Assembly (NCBI GenBank): GCA_016718155.1
Contig: JADKEH010000012.1
Coordinates: 165,479-229,478 of the forward strand
Direction: 5' to 3'
Origin: Candidatus Rhodoferax randersensis
GTDB taxonomy: Bacteria; Pseudomonadota; Gammaproteobacteria; Burkholderiales; Burkholderiaceae_C
DNA length: 64,000 bases
This document shows, one piece after another, positions 49,173 to 58,335 of this stretch (its first letter is position 1; each line of letters starts with the position of its first letter). The notes beneath the pieces were generated by a model. It did not search any database, was not told the origin of the DNA, and worked only from the letters and a program-made list of their open reading frames with translations. The position numbers and the translations under genes are program-made.

Positions 49173-51005
49173 TCACGCCTTCACCAGATCGGTGCTGCGC
49201 AACTTGATATGCAGTTCGCGCAACTGCTTTTCGTCCACAGGAGAAGGTGCCTGCGTCAACAGACACTGGGCACGTTGGGTCTTGGGGAAGGCGATCACGT
49301 CGCGGATCGATTCGGCGCCGGTCATGAGGGTCACGATGCGGTCCAGGCCAAAGGCCAGACCACCATGCGGTGGTGCACCATATTGCAGGGCGTCGAGCAG
49401 GAAGCCGAACTTGAGTTGAGCCTCCTCAGGGCTGATCTTGAGCGCGTCAAACACTTTTTGCTGCACGTCGGCGCGGTGGATACGCACCGAGCCGCCGCCC
49501 ACTTCCCAGCCGTTGAGGACCATGTCGTAGCCCTTGGAGATGCACTTCTCGGGGGCCGTGACCATCCAGTCTTCGTGGCCGTCTTTGGGAGCCGTAAAGG
49601 GATGGTGCGTTGCGGTGTAGCGCTGGCCTTCCTCGTCGAACTCGAACATGGGGAAATCCACCACCCACATCGGGCGCCAGCCGGCTTGAAACAGGCCGGT
49701 CTTTTTGCCGAACTCGGAGAGGCCAATCTTCAGGCGTAGCGCACCGATGGCGTCGTTGACGATCTTGGCTTTGTCAGCACCAAAGAAAATCAGGTCGCCG
49801 TCCTGTGCACCGGTGCGGGACAGCACCTCGGCCAGGGCATTGTCATGGATGTTTTTGACGATCGGGGACTGCAAGCCCGGCCACCGAAGGGCCTGGTCGC
49901 CCGGTCCCTTGGCGGCATCATTGACACGGATGTAGGCCAACCCTTTGGCGCCATAGATCTTGACGAACTCGGTGTAGGCATCGATCTCGCCACGGGTGAT
50001 GCCACCGGTCTCCTGTGAACCCAGGGGCACCCGCAGGGCCACGACCCGGCCACCCTTCATCTTGGCAGCACCCGAGAACACTTTGAAGTCCACGTCGGCC
50101 ATCACATCGGTCAGTTCGGTGAATTCGAGCTTGATGCGCAAATCAGGCTTGTCGGAGCCGTATTTGTACATCGCATCGGCATAGGTCATGACCGGGAACT
50201 CGCCCAGATCCACATTCATGGTGTTCTTGAACACCGTTTCGATCATGCCCTGGAACATGTCACGAATTTCTTCCTCGGTCAGGAACGAAGTTTCGATATC
50301 GATCTGGGTGAATTCGGGCTGGCGGTCAGCGCGCAGGTCTTCGTCGCGGAAGCACTTGGTGATCTGGTAGTAGCGGTCGTAGCCGGCCACCATCAGCAAT
50401 TGTTTGAACAATTGCGGGCTTTGCGGCAACGCGAAAAAGTGGCCGTCATGGACGCGGCTGGGCACCAGGTAGTCACGCGCGCCTTCGGGCGTGCTCTTGG
50501 TGAGCATGGGCGTCTCGATGTCGATGAAGCCGTTGGCATCCAGGAACTTGCGCACCTCCATCGCCACCTTGTAGCGCAACATCAGGTTGTTCTGCATGTA
50601 GGGGCGGCGCAGATCCAGCACACGGTGCGTCAAGCGGGTGGTCTCGCTCAGGTTCTCGTCGTCGAGCTGAAACGGCGGTGTGACCGAGGGGTTGAGCACC
50701 GTCAGCTCATGGCACAGTACTTCTACCTTGCCGCTCTTGAGGCTGTCGTTGATCGTCCCATCCGGGCGGGCGCGCACCAGGCCCTTGACCTGGATACAGA
50801 ACTCGTTGCGCAGGCCTTCGGCTGCTCTGAACATGTCAGCCCGGTCTGGGTCACACACCACCTGCACGTAACCCTCGCGGTCGCGCAGATCGACGAAGAT
50901 CACGCCACCATGGTCACGACGGCGATTGACCCAGCCGCACAGGCTGACGGTTTGGCCCAACAGGGCTTCGGTCACAAGACCGCAATAGTGAGAACGCATC
51001 GCCAT
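49173..51005 (-). CDS. aspS: Aspartyl-tRNA synthetase, probably non-discriminating
   Basis: A 610-residue bacterial-type class II AspRS with the GAD insertion. Class II motif 2 (CFRDEDLRADRQPEFTQID) and motif 3 (GGLAFGLDRIV) are clear. In the anticodon-binding domain the discriminating positions read RRRDHGG (His30, numbered from MRSHY) and RARPDGTIN (Gly81). From known Pseudomonas-type enzymes, His and Gly here go with charging of both tRNA-Asp and tRNA-Asn, the latter then amidated by GatCAB. Starts at 51005 and 50999 are equally possible. Confidence 0.95.
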   Translation of the reverse strand: MAMRSHYCGLVTEALLGQTVSLCGWVNRRRDHGGVIFVDLRDREGYVQVVCDPDRADMFRAAEGLRNEFCIQVKGLVRARPDGTINDSLKSGKVEVLCHELTVLNPSVTPPFQLDDENLSETTRLTHRVLDLRRPYMQNNLMLRYKVAMEVRKFLDANGFIDIETPMLTKSTPEGARDYLVPSRVHDGHFFALPQSPQLFKQLLMVAGYDRYYQITKCFRDEDLRADRQPEFTQIDIETSFLTEEEIRDMFQGMIETVFKNTMNVDLGEFPVMTYADAMYKYGSDKPDLRIKLEFTELTDVMADVDFKVFSGAAKMKGGRVVALRVPLGSQETGGITRGEIDAYTEFVKIYGAKGLAYIRVNDAAKGPGDQALRWPGLQSPIVKNIHDNALAEVLSRTGAQDGDLIFFGADKAKIVNDAIGALRLKIGLSEFGKKTGLFQAGWRPMWVVDFPMFEFDEEGQRYTATHHPFTAPKDGHEDWMVTAPEKCISKGYDMVLNGWEVGGGSVRIHRADVQQKVFDALKISPEEAQLKFGFLLDALQYGAPPHGGLAFGLDRIVTLMTGAESIRDVIAFPKTQRAQCLLTQAPSPVDEKQLRELHIKLRSTDLVKA

Positions 51006-51058
51006 ACAAGACTTTCTAGACGCGGCCAATCCAGGCCGCGAGGGTTACCAAAAGGAGA

Positions 51059-51703
51059 TCAATTGATGGAGGGAGACTTCACCGCCACCGGGGGCGCCAC
51101 CGATCCCATGGAAATCACATAGGTCAGGGCTTCATCGACCGACATCTTCAGCTCGATCACATCCGCGCGCGGCACCATCAGAAAGAAGCCGCTGGTGGGA
51201 TTGGGCGTGGTGGGCACATACACGCTCACCATGTCGGACCCAATATGGTCGGCAACCTCGCCGGTGGGCGTGCCGGTCTGAAACGCTATCGTCCACGCGC
51301 CGGGGCGTGGATACTGAACCAGCATGGCGGTCCGAAACGCGTTGCCATTGCTAGAGAACAAGGTGTCAGACACCTTCTTCACGCTGGTGTAGATCGACTT
51401 GACTATCGGAATGTTGGTAAACAGCTTGTCCCACTGTGTGACCCACCAGCGCCCCGCCACGTTGGAGACCAGTGCCCCGGTAGCCAGCAACACCGACACC
51501 ACCAGAATTCCGCCCAGCCCGGACACGTGGCGCAGCTTGTCGAGTGTCGGCGCTGCGGACTCGGGTGTGACCACCGCCAGACCCGACAGAAACCCGCCAA
51601 ACACGGCATCAAGCAGGTTGACCAGCCACAGCATCACCCAGATCGTGATCGCCAAGGGCAGCCAAACCAACAGGCCGGTCAGCAGGTATTTCTTGATGTG
51701 CAC
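51059..51703 (-). CDS. DUF502 family membrane protein
   Basis: A 214-residue protein with two N-terminal membrane helices (about residues 8-30 and 60-85), then a conserved soluble domain (FTNIPIVKSIYTSVKKVSDTL, SVYVPTTPNPTSGFFLMVPR) of the DUF502 family. Function is unknown. It stands between fmdB-like and aspS genes in the conserved betaproteobacterial order, starting 41 bp after the FmdB-like stop. Confidence 0.88.
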   Translation of the reverse strand: MHIKKYLLTGLLVWLPLAITIWVMLWLVNLLDAVFGGFLSGLAVVTPESAAPTLDKLRHVSGLGGILVVSVLLATGALVSNVAGRWWVTQWDKLFTNIPIVKSIYTSVKKVSDTLFSSNGNAFRTAMLVQYPRPGAWTIAFQTGTPTGEVADHIGSDMVSVYVPTTPNPTSGFFLMVPRADVIELKMSVDEALTYVISMGSVAPPVAVKSPSIN

Positions 51704-51744
51704 GCGGAACTCCGGAACAGGGACAGTGAAAAATCAGAGCCGGC

Positions 51745-52038
51745 TCAGTGACAACTGCACGACCCGCCGCAGCCGTTCGCAGCGGGCTCAGCCGGCGCGC
51801 TCTCGGCAGGCTTGGCCTCAGACGGCGCGGTCGCGGTCCCCGCTGCCGGAGCGCCACCGCCCTTGAAGTCGGTCGCGTACCAGCCGGAACCTTTCAACTG
51901 GAAGCCGGCAGCGGTAAGCTGCTTCTTGAAGGCCGACGCACCGCATGCGGGGCAGTCGGTCAAGGGTGCATCCGAAATCTTCTGCAAGACGTCCTTGGCA
52001 AAACCGCAGGACTCGCATTTGTAGGCATAGATAGGCAT
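51745..52038 (-). CDS. FmdB-family zinc-ribbon protein
   Basis: A 97-residue protein with an N-terminal zinc ribbon (MPIYAYKCESCGF and CPACG) of the FmdB/CxxC_CxxC_SSSS family, then GFQLKGSGWYATDFK. An Ala/Pro-rich linker ends in NGCGGSCSCH, a second Cys/His cluster that may also bind metal. Members are small putative regulators; the function is not established. Confidence 0.88.
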   Translation of the reverse strand: MPIYAYKCESCGFAKDVLQKISDAPLTDCPACGASAFKKQLTAAGFQLKGSGWYATDFKGGGAPAAGTATAPSEAKPAESAPAEPAANGCGGSCSCH

Positions 52039-52160
52039 ATCGATGGGGTCCGCAATCAGGCTGCAAAGCCTTCAATTATAGGCTTTGCCCACACATCAAG
52101 CGCCTGGAGCCAAGCCCCGGACGTCCGCGCTGCACTTTTCAGGTGACGCCGACCGCGCCC

Positions 52161-53726
52161 CTAAAAAATGCGGACTCGCACCACGAACTGCATCGCGACA
52201 AGGCCCAACAAGAACCCCACGCCCCCGTAGACAAGGCTTTGAAGCAGTCGGTTGGTTCGCTTCTGCTCCTGCAGCAACTCCCGTTGGTGGCGCTGCAGCT
52301 CAGATTGATTGCCTTGCAGGAAGTTCACCAACAGCCGGGGCAATTCGGGCAACAGTTTGGCGTATCGAGGCGCCTCATTGCGCAACTCGTCCATGAGCTT
52401 CTTGGGGCCCAACTGATCAACCATCCACTTTTCCAGGAATGGCTTGGCGGTGTTCCACAGATCGAGTTCCGGATCGAGCTCTCGGCCCAGACCTTCGATG
52501 TTGAGGAGGGTCTTCTGCAGCAACACCAGCTGAGGCTGGATTTCGACATGGAAGCGCCTGGAAGTCTGAAACAAACGCATCAACACCATGCCCAGTGAGA
52601 TCTCCTTGAGCGGCCGATCGAAGTAAGGCTCACAGACCGAACGAATCGCGGACTCCAGTTCGTCCACACGCGTTGCGGCAGGCACCCAGCCTGATTCAAT
52701 GTGCAACTCGGCCACGCGCTTGTAGTCGCGTCTGAAAAAGGCGGTGAAGTTTTGTGCCAGGTACTCCTTGTCGAACTCGGTCAAGGTTCCGACAATACCG
52801 AAGTCCAGCGAGATGTAGCGCCCAAAGGTGGCGGGATTGACACTTACCTGGATATTGCCGGGATGCATATCGGCGTGGAAGAAGCCGTCCCGAAACACCT
52901 GAGTGAAGAAGATCGTCACGCCGTCACGCGCCAGCTTCGGAATGTCAATGCCAGCCTCGCGCAATCGGTCCACCTGGCTGATGGGAATGCCGACCATGCG
53001 CTCCATCACGATGACATCGGTCATGCAGTAGTCCCAGAACATCTCCGGGATCAGCACCAGATCAAGTCCATCCATGTTGCGCCGCAACTGCGCGGCACTG
53101 GACGCCTCGCGCACCAAGTCAAGCTCATCATGCAGGTACTTGTCAAACTCGGCCACCACCTCGCGCGGCTTGAGACGCTTGCCATCGGCTGACAGCCCCT
53201 CGACCCAGTTGGCCATCATGCGCATCAGGCTCAGGTCTTTTTCGATCGCCGACAGCATACCCGGGCGCAGCACCTTGACCGCGACGTCGCGCACGACGCC
53301 ATGCCTATCCATGATGGTCGCAAAGTGCACCTGGGCAATCGACGCACTGGCCACCGGCTCACGCTCAAAGGACAGAAATATCTCAGGCACACGCTTGCGA
53401 AACGAACGCTCGATGGTGGCAATCGCGACGTCGGTCGAAAACGGCGGAACGCGGTCCTGCAGACGGGCCAACTCATCGGCAATATCGACCGGCAACAAGT
53501 CCCGCCGCGTCGACAACACCTGGCCAAACTTGACGAAAATCGGGCCCAGCCGCTCCAGGGCCTCGCGGATACGCTGGCCCCTGGGTGCCTTGAGATTACG
53601 CCCGACCGACACGACCCGTGCCAGCACCCGCAGCCAAGGCCGCTGAAAACTGGTCAGAACCAGCTCATCAAGCCCATAGCGGAGCACCACCCAGACAATG
53701 AAGATTCCCCGGAACAGCCGCGTCAT
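52161..53726 (-). CDS. ubiB: Ubiquinone biosynthesis protein UbiB
   Basis: A 521-residue UbiB/ABC1/ADCK-type atypical kinase or ATPase. The KxGQ motif is visible in FVKFGQVLSTRRDLLP, then PVASASIAQVHFA (the Ala-rich loop), VKVLRPGM (catalytic lysine), DMHPGNIQV and LDFGIVG (metal-binding DFG). One to two C-terminal helices anchor it in the membrane. It is needed for aerobic ubiquinone synthesis. The start overlaps the ubiJ stop by 4 bp. Confidence 0.94.
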   Translation of the reverse strand: MTRLFRGIFIVWVVLRYGLDELVLTSFQRPWLRVLARVVSVGRNLKAPRGQRIREALERLGPIFVKFGQVLSTRRDLLPVDIADELARLQDRVPPFSTDVAIATIERSFRKRVPEIFLSFEREPVASASIAQVHFATIMDRHGVVRDVAVKVLRPGMLSAIEKDLSLMRMMANWVEGLSADGKRLKPREVVAEFDKYLHDELDLVREASSAAQLRRNMDGLDLVLIPEMFWDYCMTDVIVMERMVGIPISQVDRLREAGIDIPKLARDGVTIFFTQVFRDGFFHADMHPGNIQVSVNPATFGRYISLDFGIVGTLTEFDKEYLAQNFTAFFRRDYKRVAELHIESGWVPAATRVDELESAIRSVCEPYFDRPLKEISLGMVLMRLFQTSRRFHVEIQPQLVLLQKTLLNIEGLGRELDPELDLWNTAKPFLEKWMVDQLGPKKLMDELRNEAPRYAKLLPELPRLLVNFLQGNQSELQRHQRELLQEQKRTNRLLQSLVYGGVGFLLGLVAMQFVVRVRIF

Positions 53727-54274
53727 GGTGGCGCCCTGTCAGCTCCCGGCACCAGCACTGTTCCAGCGAACTGGCGCAGAGCCTGCACCATGCTGCGGGC
53801 TGCCTGCCCGATGGTATGGGCCGGACCATCCCCGATGAGGCGCGAGAGATCTTCCTCAAGGTCCCAGCGAACGTGGTCTACCAGCCAATTGACCTCCGCG
53901 GCGAGTTGCACATCACCCTCAATACGGACTTCGGGCTTATCACCGCGCAAGGCCGACTCGAGCAGCGCAAAAGGCGACTCCTGGGTGACCGAAAGCGTCA
54001 AGGCGGGCTTGGCTTGCAGGTCAGCGAGATCCAGCAAGCCCGCTGGTGTGGCCAGCAACCTGAGCGCGAAGCCGCGCCACTGCACCAGCACCACGCTGCC
54101 CTTCTGGCGTGCAAGCCGAGCTGTTGCCTCGGGTTCCTGCATCAGCACGTGATTGAGCAGCAGTACCATCCTGCGCTGCACTTCTTGCACCATCCAGTCA
54201 GGTGGTTGCAGGCTTGGCGGAATCAGACTTTGAAGAAGTGAGTCCAGCAAAGAAAAAGGAGACTGTGTTGCCAT
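53723..54274 (-). CDS. ubiJ: SCP2-domain ubiquinone accessory factor UbiJ
   Basis: A 183-residue protein with an N-terminal helical part and an SCP2 lipid-binding domain (LARQKGSVVLVQWRGFALRL, PALTLSVTQESPFALLESAL, VRIEGDVQLAAEVNWL). With UbiK it organises the soluble Ubi complex. It sits between the Tim44-like gene and ubiB, with a 4-bp overlap into ubiB. The gene name follows the family and the ubiE-ubiJ-ubiB order. Confidence 0.87.
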   Translation of the reverse strand: MATQSPFSLLDSLLQSLIPPSLQPPDWMVQEVQRRMVLLLNHVLMQEPEATARLARQKGSVVLVQWRGFALRLLATPAGLLDLADLQAKPALTLSVTQESPFALLESALRGDKPEVRIEGDVQLAAEVNWLVDHVRWDLEEDLSRLIGDGPAHTIGQAARSMVQALRQFAGTVLVPGADRAPP

Positions 54275-54342
54275 AGTCTCCCATTATCAGGCACGCCCCC
54301 CGCCTTAGCGGTGCGCCTGGGCACGAGCCTCGCGCTGAAGTT

Positions 54343-55329
54343 CTACTGCAATGCCTGCACGCCCGCGACCAGCCAGCCGCTACGACCATCTCTGGGTTTG
54401 GTCATGTTCCAGACTTCCCGGAACGGACCCGGGCCAGCCGAGGCGTCCTCGCGAATCATTCCCGAGAATTCGACGCTGACCATGTACTCCGCCGCCGCCT
54501 CCTCGACACCCAGCAGTTTGGCTTCGAGCATCACCACGTCCGTGTGATTGCCGGGGGCGCCAGTGGTGGCCTCTCGCTCAGCCAGTTGTGCCTGGATCTC
54601 CTTGAGCATCTCGTCGGTCATCATGACGCGAAGCGCCGCGATATCCGACCGGTCCCAGGCTGCCTGCAAAGTCACGAAGTTGGCTTTCGCCGAGCGCAAG
54701 AAACCCTCGGTATCAAAACCCTCGGGAACACCCCAATTCTGCGAACCAGCCAAGCCTGAGCCAATCATGGACCCGGCTGCGCCCGGCACTTTGCCTGCCT
54801 CAAACGCCATGCTGCTGCGCTCCCACGGCCGAGCCGAGGCGTCATTGCCCACATTTTCCGGCCGATAGCTCGCGGGGGTCGGCGTAGCTGCGCCCTGCCC
54901 GGCGCCCTGGAATGCAAACGGTGCGACCCCTGCGCCGGGCGTCTGCGCTGCCTGACGACGGCGCATGAACCAGCCAATGGCCACCATGATCGCCAGCGCG
55001 AGAAGACCAAACATCAGAAACTGACCGAAGGCCTCGCCCAAGCCCAGTGAACTCGCCAACCAGGCAAGCCCGAGGCCAGCGGCCAAGCCACCCAACATGG
55101 CACCCCAAGGCTTCTTGGCTGGCGTCGCAGCAGCCGCTGCCGCAGGCTTAGCCGCCGCGTTGGCGGCACCTTGAGCGGGCGCCGTTGGCGCGTTCGGCGT
55201 CGCGTCGCGTTGCGTCACGTTGCTGGACTGTTTGCCCACGGATTTGCCACCACCCAGACGCCTGGCGGCGTCGGCGTCCATGGCTGTCATTGCCAGCGCA
55301 ATCGTCAAAATCAAAGTCCAAAGTTTCAT
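54343..55329 (-). CDS. Tim44-like domain membrane protein
   Basis: A 328-residue protein. A signal peptide (about residues 1-22) is followed by an Ala/Pro/Thr-rich linker, two hydrophobic segments (about 78-122), a further linker, and a C-terminal Tim44-like domain (about 195-328; EGFLRSAKANFVTLQAAWD, ALRVMMTDEMLKEIQAQL). It is placed between ubiE and ubiJ, common in betaproteobacteria. A role at the inner membrane is likely but the function is unknown. The ATG at 55329 follows TGGAGGACCT. Confidence 0.86.
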   Translation of the reverse strand: MKLWTLILTIALAMTAMDADAARRLGGGKSVGKQSSNVTQRDATPNAPTAPAQGAANAAAKPAAAAAATPAKKPWGAMLGGLAAGLGLAWLASSLGLGEAFGQFLMFGLLALAIMVAIGWFMRRRQAAQTPGAGVAPFAFQGAGQGAATPTPASYRPENVGNDASARPWERSSMAFEAGKVPGAAGSMIGSGLAGSQNWGVPEGFDTEGFLRSAKANFVTLQAAWDRSDIAALRVMMTDEMLKEIQAQLAEREATTGAPGNHTDVVMLEAKLLGVEEAAAEYMVSVEFSGMIREDASAGPGPFREVWNMTKPRDGRSGWLVAGVQALQ

Positions 55330-55377
55330 AGGTCCTCCATATCGCCCCATATTGGGTCCGCCAACGCAATCACAAGA

Positions 55378-56109
55378 TCAGCACTTGATTCCAACATGCA
55401 ACGCTACCAAGCCGCCGGTCAGGTTATGGTAATCCACATGCCCAAATCCACCTTTATGCATCATGGTCTTCAACTCTTCCTGACCTGGGTGCATCCGGAT
55501 CGACTCCGCCAGATAGCGATAACTCGCGTCGTCGTTGGCGACGAGCTTGCCCAACTTGGGAAGGATCTTGAATGAATACCAGTCATACGCCTTGGTCAGC
55601 GGCGGCGCCACTTTCGAGAACTCCAGCACCAGCAACTTGCCGCCGGGTTTGAGCACCCGGTTCATCTCGGCCAGGGCCTGGTCTTTGTGGGTCATGTTGC
55701 GCAAGCCGAAGGCCACGCTGACAAGATCGAACGAGGCGCCTGGAAACGGCAGCCTCTCCGCGTCGCACACCACTGTGGGCATCACCACGCCAGCGTCAAT
55801 CAGGCGATTGCGTCCGGTGCTGAGCATGGCCTCGTTGATGTCGGTGTGCACCACGCGTCCGGTGGGCCCCACCTTCTTGGCAAACGCCAGAGCAAGGTCA
55901 CCCGTTCCGCCCGCGATATCGAGCACCTGATAGCCCTCCTTGATGTCCGCCACCAGCACGGTGTAAGCCTTCCAGGCCCGGTGCAGCCCCATGGACATCA
56001 GGTCGTTCATCAAATCGTACTTGGGCGCGACCGAGTCGAACACGCCGCGAACGCGCTTTGCCTTCTCGGCTTCCTCAACCGATTGAAATCCGAAATGTGT
56101 CGTCGTCAT
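55378..56109 (-). CDS. ubiE: Ubiquinone/menaquinone biosynthesis C-methyltransferase UbiE
   Basis: A 243-residue SAM methyltransferase. Key motifs are YDLMNDLMSMGLHRAWK, the SAM-binding DIAGGTGDLAL, CDAERLPFPGASFDLVS and FGLRNMTHKDQAL. It methylates the quinone ring during ubiquinone synthesis. The ATG at 56109 (MTTTHFGFQ) begins the conserved region, and longer frames upstream have no family match. It heads the ubiE - Tim44-like - ubiJ - ubiB group. Confidence 0.95.
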   Translation of the reverse strand: MTTTHFGFQSVEEAEKAKRVRGVFDSVAPKYDLMNDLMSMGLHRAWKAYTVLVADIKEGYQVLDIAGGTGDLALAFAKKVGPTGRVVHTDINEAMLSTGRNRLIDAGVVMPTVVCDAERLPFPGASFDLVSVAFGLRNMTHKDQALAEMNRVLKPGGKLLVLEFSKVAPPLTKAYDWYSFKILPKLGKLVANDDASYRYLAESIRMHPGQEELKTMMHKGGFGHVDYHNLTGGLVALHVGIKC

Positions 56110-56248
56110 AGGTGCAATACTAGGCTTGAAACGGCTGTCAGCGCCGCACGCGACAGCCCGTTGCGGGTATTTGTCGCAATTTTGATGAAACCCAAATCCA
56201 TGGGCGTGCGCCGCCGCAAGGGGGGGCCGCACCGGCCCGCCACCGCGG

Positions 56249-56662
56249 TCAGTGGCTGGAGCAGCCGGACGCAGCCTTCTCGGGCATCGCAGCATCCCGG
56301 CTTACACCGGCCTTGGCAAGCCTGGCCTGGTAGTCAGCCCACAGTTTGTCTTGCTCAGAGCCCAGAAAATACAGATAGTCCCAAGTGAAGATGCCGCTGT
56401 CGTGCCCATCCGAAAATGTCGGTTGCACCGCGTAGTTACCCACCGGCTCAAGTGCCTCCAGTTTCACGTCGCGCTTGCCTGTCTGCAACACTTCCTGACC
56501 CGGCCCGTGGCCCTGCACCTCGGCCGACGGCGAGTAGATACGCATCAACTCAAACGGAATGCGGAACTGCGCGCCGTCAGAGAACACCACTTCCAGCACC
56601 GCCGACTGGCTGTGCACCGTCAACGCCTGAGGAGTGGGGGAACCCGCCTGTAATCCGGCCAT
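56249..56662 (-). CDS. DUF971 family protein
   Basis: A 137-residue soluble protein of the DUF971 (gamma-butyrobetaine hydroxylase-like N-terminal) family: SAVLEVVFSDGAQFRIPFELMR and NYAVQPTFSDGHDSGIFTWDYLY are characteristic. It ends in CSSH. It sits just upstream of ubiE (139 bp gap). Function is not established; its position suggests a link to Ubi or Fe-S metabolism, which is inference. Confidence 0.88.
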   Translation of the reverse strand: MAGLQAGSPTPQALTVHSQSAVLEVVFSDGAQFRIPFELMRIYSPSAEVQGHGPGQEVLQTGKRDVKLEALEPVGNYAVQPTFSDGHDSGIFTWDYLYFLGSEQDKLWADYQARLAKAGVSRDAAMPEKAASGCSSH

Positions 56663-56694
56663 GAGACAACTTTCAAAGAACTCGCCCCGGAAAA

Positions 56695-58323
56695 CTAGAA
56701 GCGAGCAGAAAAATTGAAGTGAACTTTTTGATCCCCAGCCTGGGGAAGCCCCGAGCCGGCCGCGAACGGTAACACACTGCCACGCACAATTCGTGCCCAA
56801 TCCGCAGTAACCCCATACGCTCCAGCGACATAACGCAGCCCCAGACCAACACTGGCCAGGCTGTCACTGCCCGGCTTCGGGTTGCCATTGTCGTTGTTAT
56901 TGGCAAGCCACCCCGCATCGAAAAACCCCAACACCCTCAAACCAATATGTAGTTCCGGCGATGACAGTTCAGCCGACGTCTGCAGCCCACTGTCACCCGC
57001 GATCGGCCGTTCACCCGTGCCGCGCACCGACGCAGCGCCACCAAGACCGAACTGCTCGCCCGATATCAAGGCGTCGGGGCTGTACTGAAACTGGCCCCGA
57101 ACACCCCACAGCCAACCCGACCCCAAGCTGCCGAGATAGCTGCCCCCACCCCTGACTGCCTTCCAGCGAGCCGTGCTGACACGGCCGTCCTCAGTTTGGT
57201 AGACCAACAAATTGTTGCCCGCCCCGCCCTGCAGGTTGGCCGCCAGGTCAACGTTGTAAGCCCACACTGCGGTGTCGGACTCAATTCGGGTGCTGTATCC
57301 CATTGAAATCGGTCGGCTGCGTCGCATCAACTGACCAGGCACCTCAATGCCATTGATCTGGCCCGCGTCGAAACGCTTGTCATCCACACTGGCTGTCAGA
57401 TAGCTGCGCCGCCCGCCGACTGGAGCGAAGTAGTGACTGTAGTTCAGGCCCACGGTCTGACCCGCGCCGGTACTGGAGAAGGCGCCGAAATTGCCGATCA
57501 CATTCGAACGAGTCGTACTCAAGCCAAAGACCGCCCCTTGTCGATAGAGCGGAATCCGGTAGTTGAGCCCCCACTGCCTGACGTCGCGCATCCGCTCGGG
57601 TGAGGTGGTGTAGGCGGCTGTGAGTTGATGATCTTTGTCAAATAGGTTGGAGTGCCCGCCGACGAGGGTCAGGCGGTGCTTACCAGTTGAGTCCGACCCG
57701 GTGTTGCTCAGACTAGCCGAGACGCTCCATGGCCGTTCTTCCTTGACAACGATCTTGACGTCGATCTTGTCGGCTTCTTCGGATTCCTTGAGGGACACCT
57801 GAATCTTCTTGCCTTCGTTCTCGTTGGCCAGAGCGGCTTGCAGTGCCAGAGTCTGCAGATTCGGCGCGGCGCCCTCGACCAACTCCGGCACGCTGGCGCG
57901 AACATTGGACTCGCTAAGTCGCGACAAGCCCTCAACGGTGACTTTGCCAATCACGAACTTGACGACGTTCAGCGTAACTTTGGCGCCCACCTCCTGCGGC
58001 GGCAAGGCGACACGATGCAGGCCATAGCCGCGCCCCTTGAGTGCCGACTCGAGCGCCGCAGTGGCCTGCTGCAAGGTGTCAATGGTGGCGTTCGTTCGAA
58101 GGAACGGCGCCAGGATGCGGGTCGTCTCGTCTTGCGGCAGCGGGTTGTCCCCAGTGATATCGAAACCGCGAATGACAAACGCCGGGTTGGCGGGCAAGCC
58201 CTGGTTAAGCGGGCCCTGCGCCATAGCGCCCAAGGCACCGCCACTCAGAGCGACCAAGATGCACAACACCCGCGCTTTGCGGCGACGGATTTCAACGGAC
58301 TTGAGCGAAAAAGCTTGAAACAT
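56695..58323 (-). CDS. Two-partner secretion outer-membrane transporter (TpsB; ShlB/FhaC/HecB family)
   Basis: A 542-residue Omp85-superfamily protein. A signal peptide (about 1-36, with AMAQ at the cleavage region) is followed by POTRA domains (about 50-205; FVIRGFDITGDNPLP and KIVVKEERPW) and a C-terminal 16-strand barrel with the conserved VRGTGERPIAGDSGL loop, ending in the outer-membrane motif FNFSARF. It should export the large exoprotein encoded two genes upstream. It is last in the TpsA - FecR - TpsB unit. Confidence 0.92.
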   Translation of the reverse strand: MFQAFSLKSVEIRRRKARVLCILVALSGGALGAMAQGPLNQGLPANPAFVIRGFDITGDNPLPQDETTRILAPFLRTNATIDTLQQATAALESALKGRGYGLHRVALPPQEVGAKVTLNVVKFVIGKVTVEGLSRLSESNVRASVPELVEGAAPNLQTLALQAALANENEGKKIQVSLKESEEADKIDVKIVVKEERPWSVSASLSNTGSDSTGKHRLTLVGGHSNLFDKDHQLTAAYTTSPERMRDVRQWGLNYRIPLYRQGAVFGLSTTRSNVIGNFGAFSSTGAGQTVGLNYSHYFAPVGGRRSYLTASVDDKRFDAGQINGIEVPGQLMRRSRPISMGYSTRIESDTAVWAYNVDLAANLQGGAGNNLLVYQTEDGRVSTARWKAVRGGGSYLGSLGSGWLWGVRGQFQYSPDALISGEQFGLGGAASVRGTGERPIAGDSGLQTSAELSSPELHIGLRVLGFFDAGWLANNNDNGNPKPGSDSLASVGLGLRYVAGAYGVTADWARIVRGSVLPFAAGSGLPQAGDQKVHFNFSARF

Positions 58324-58335
58324 CGTGGTGTCGTG

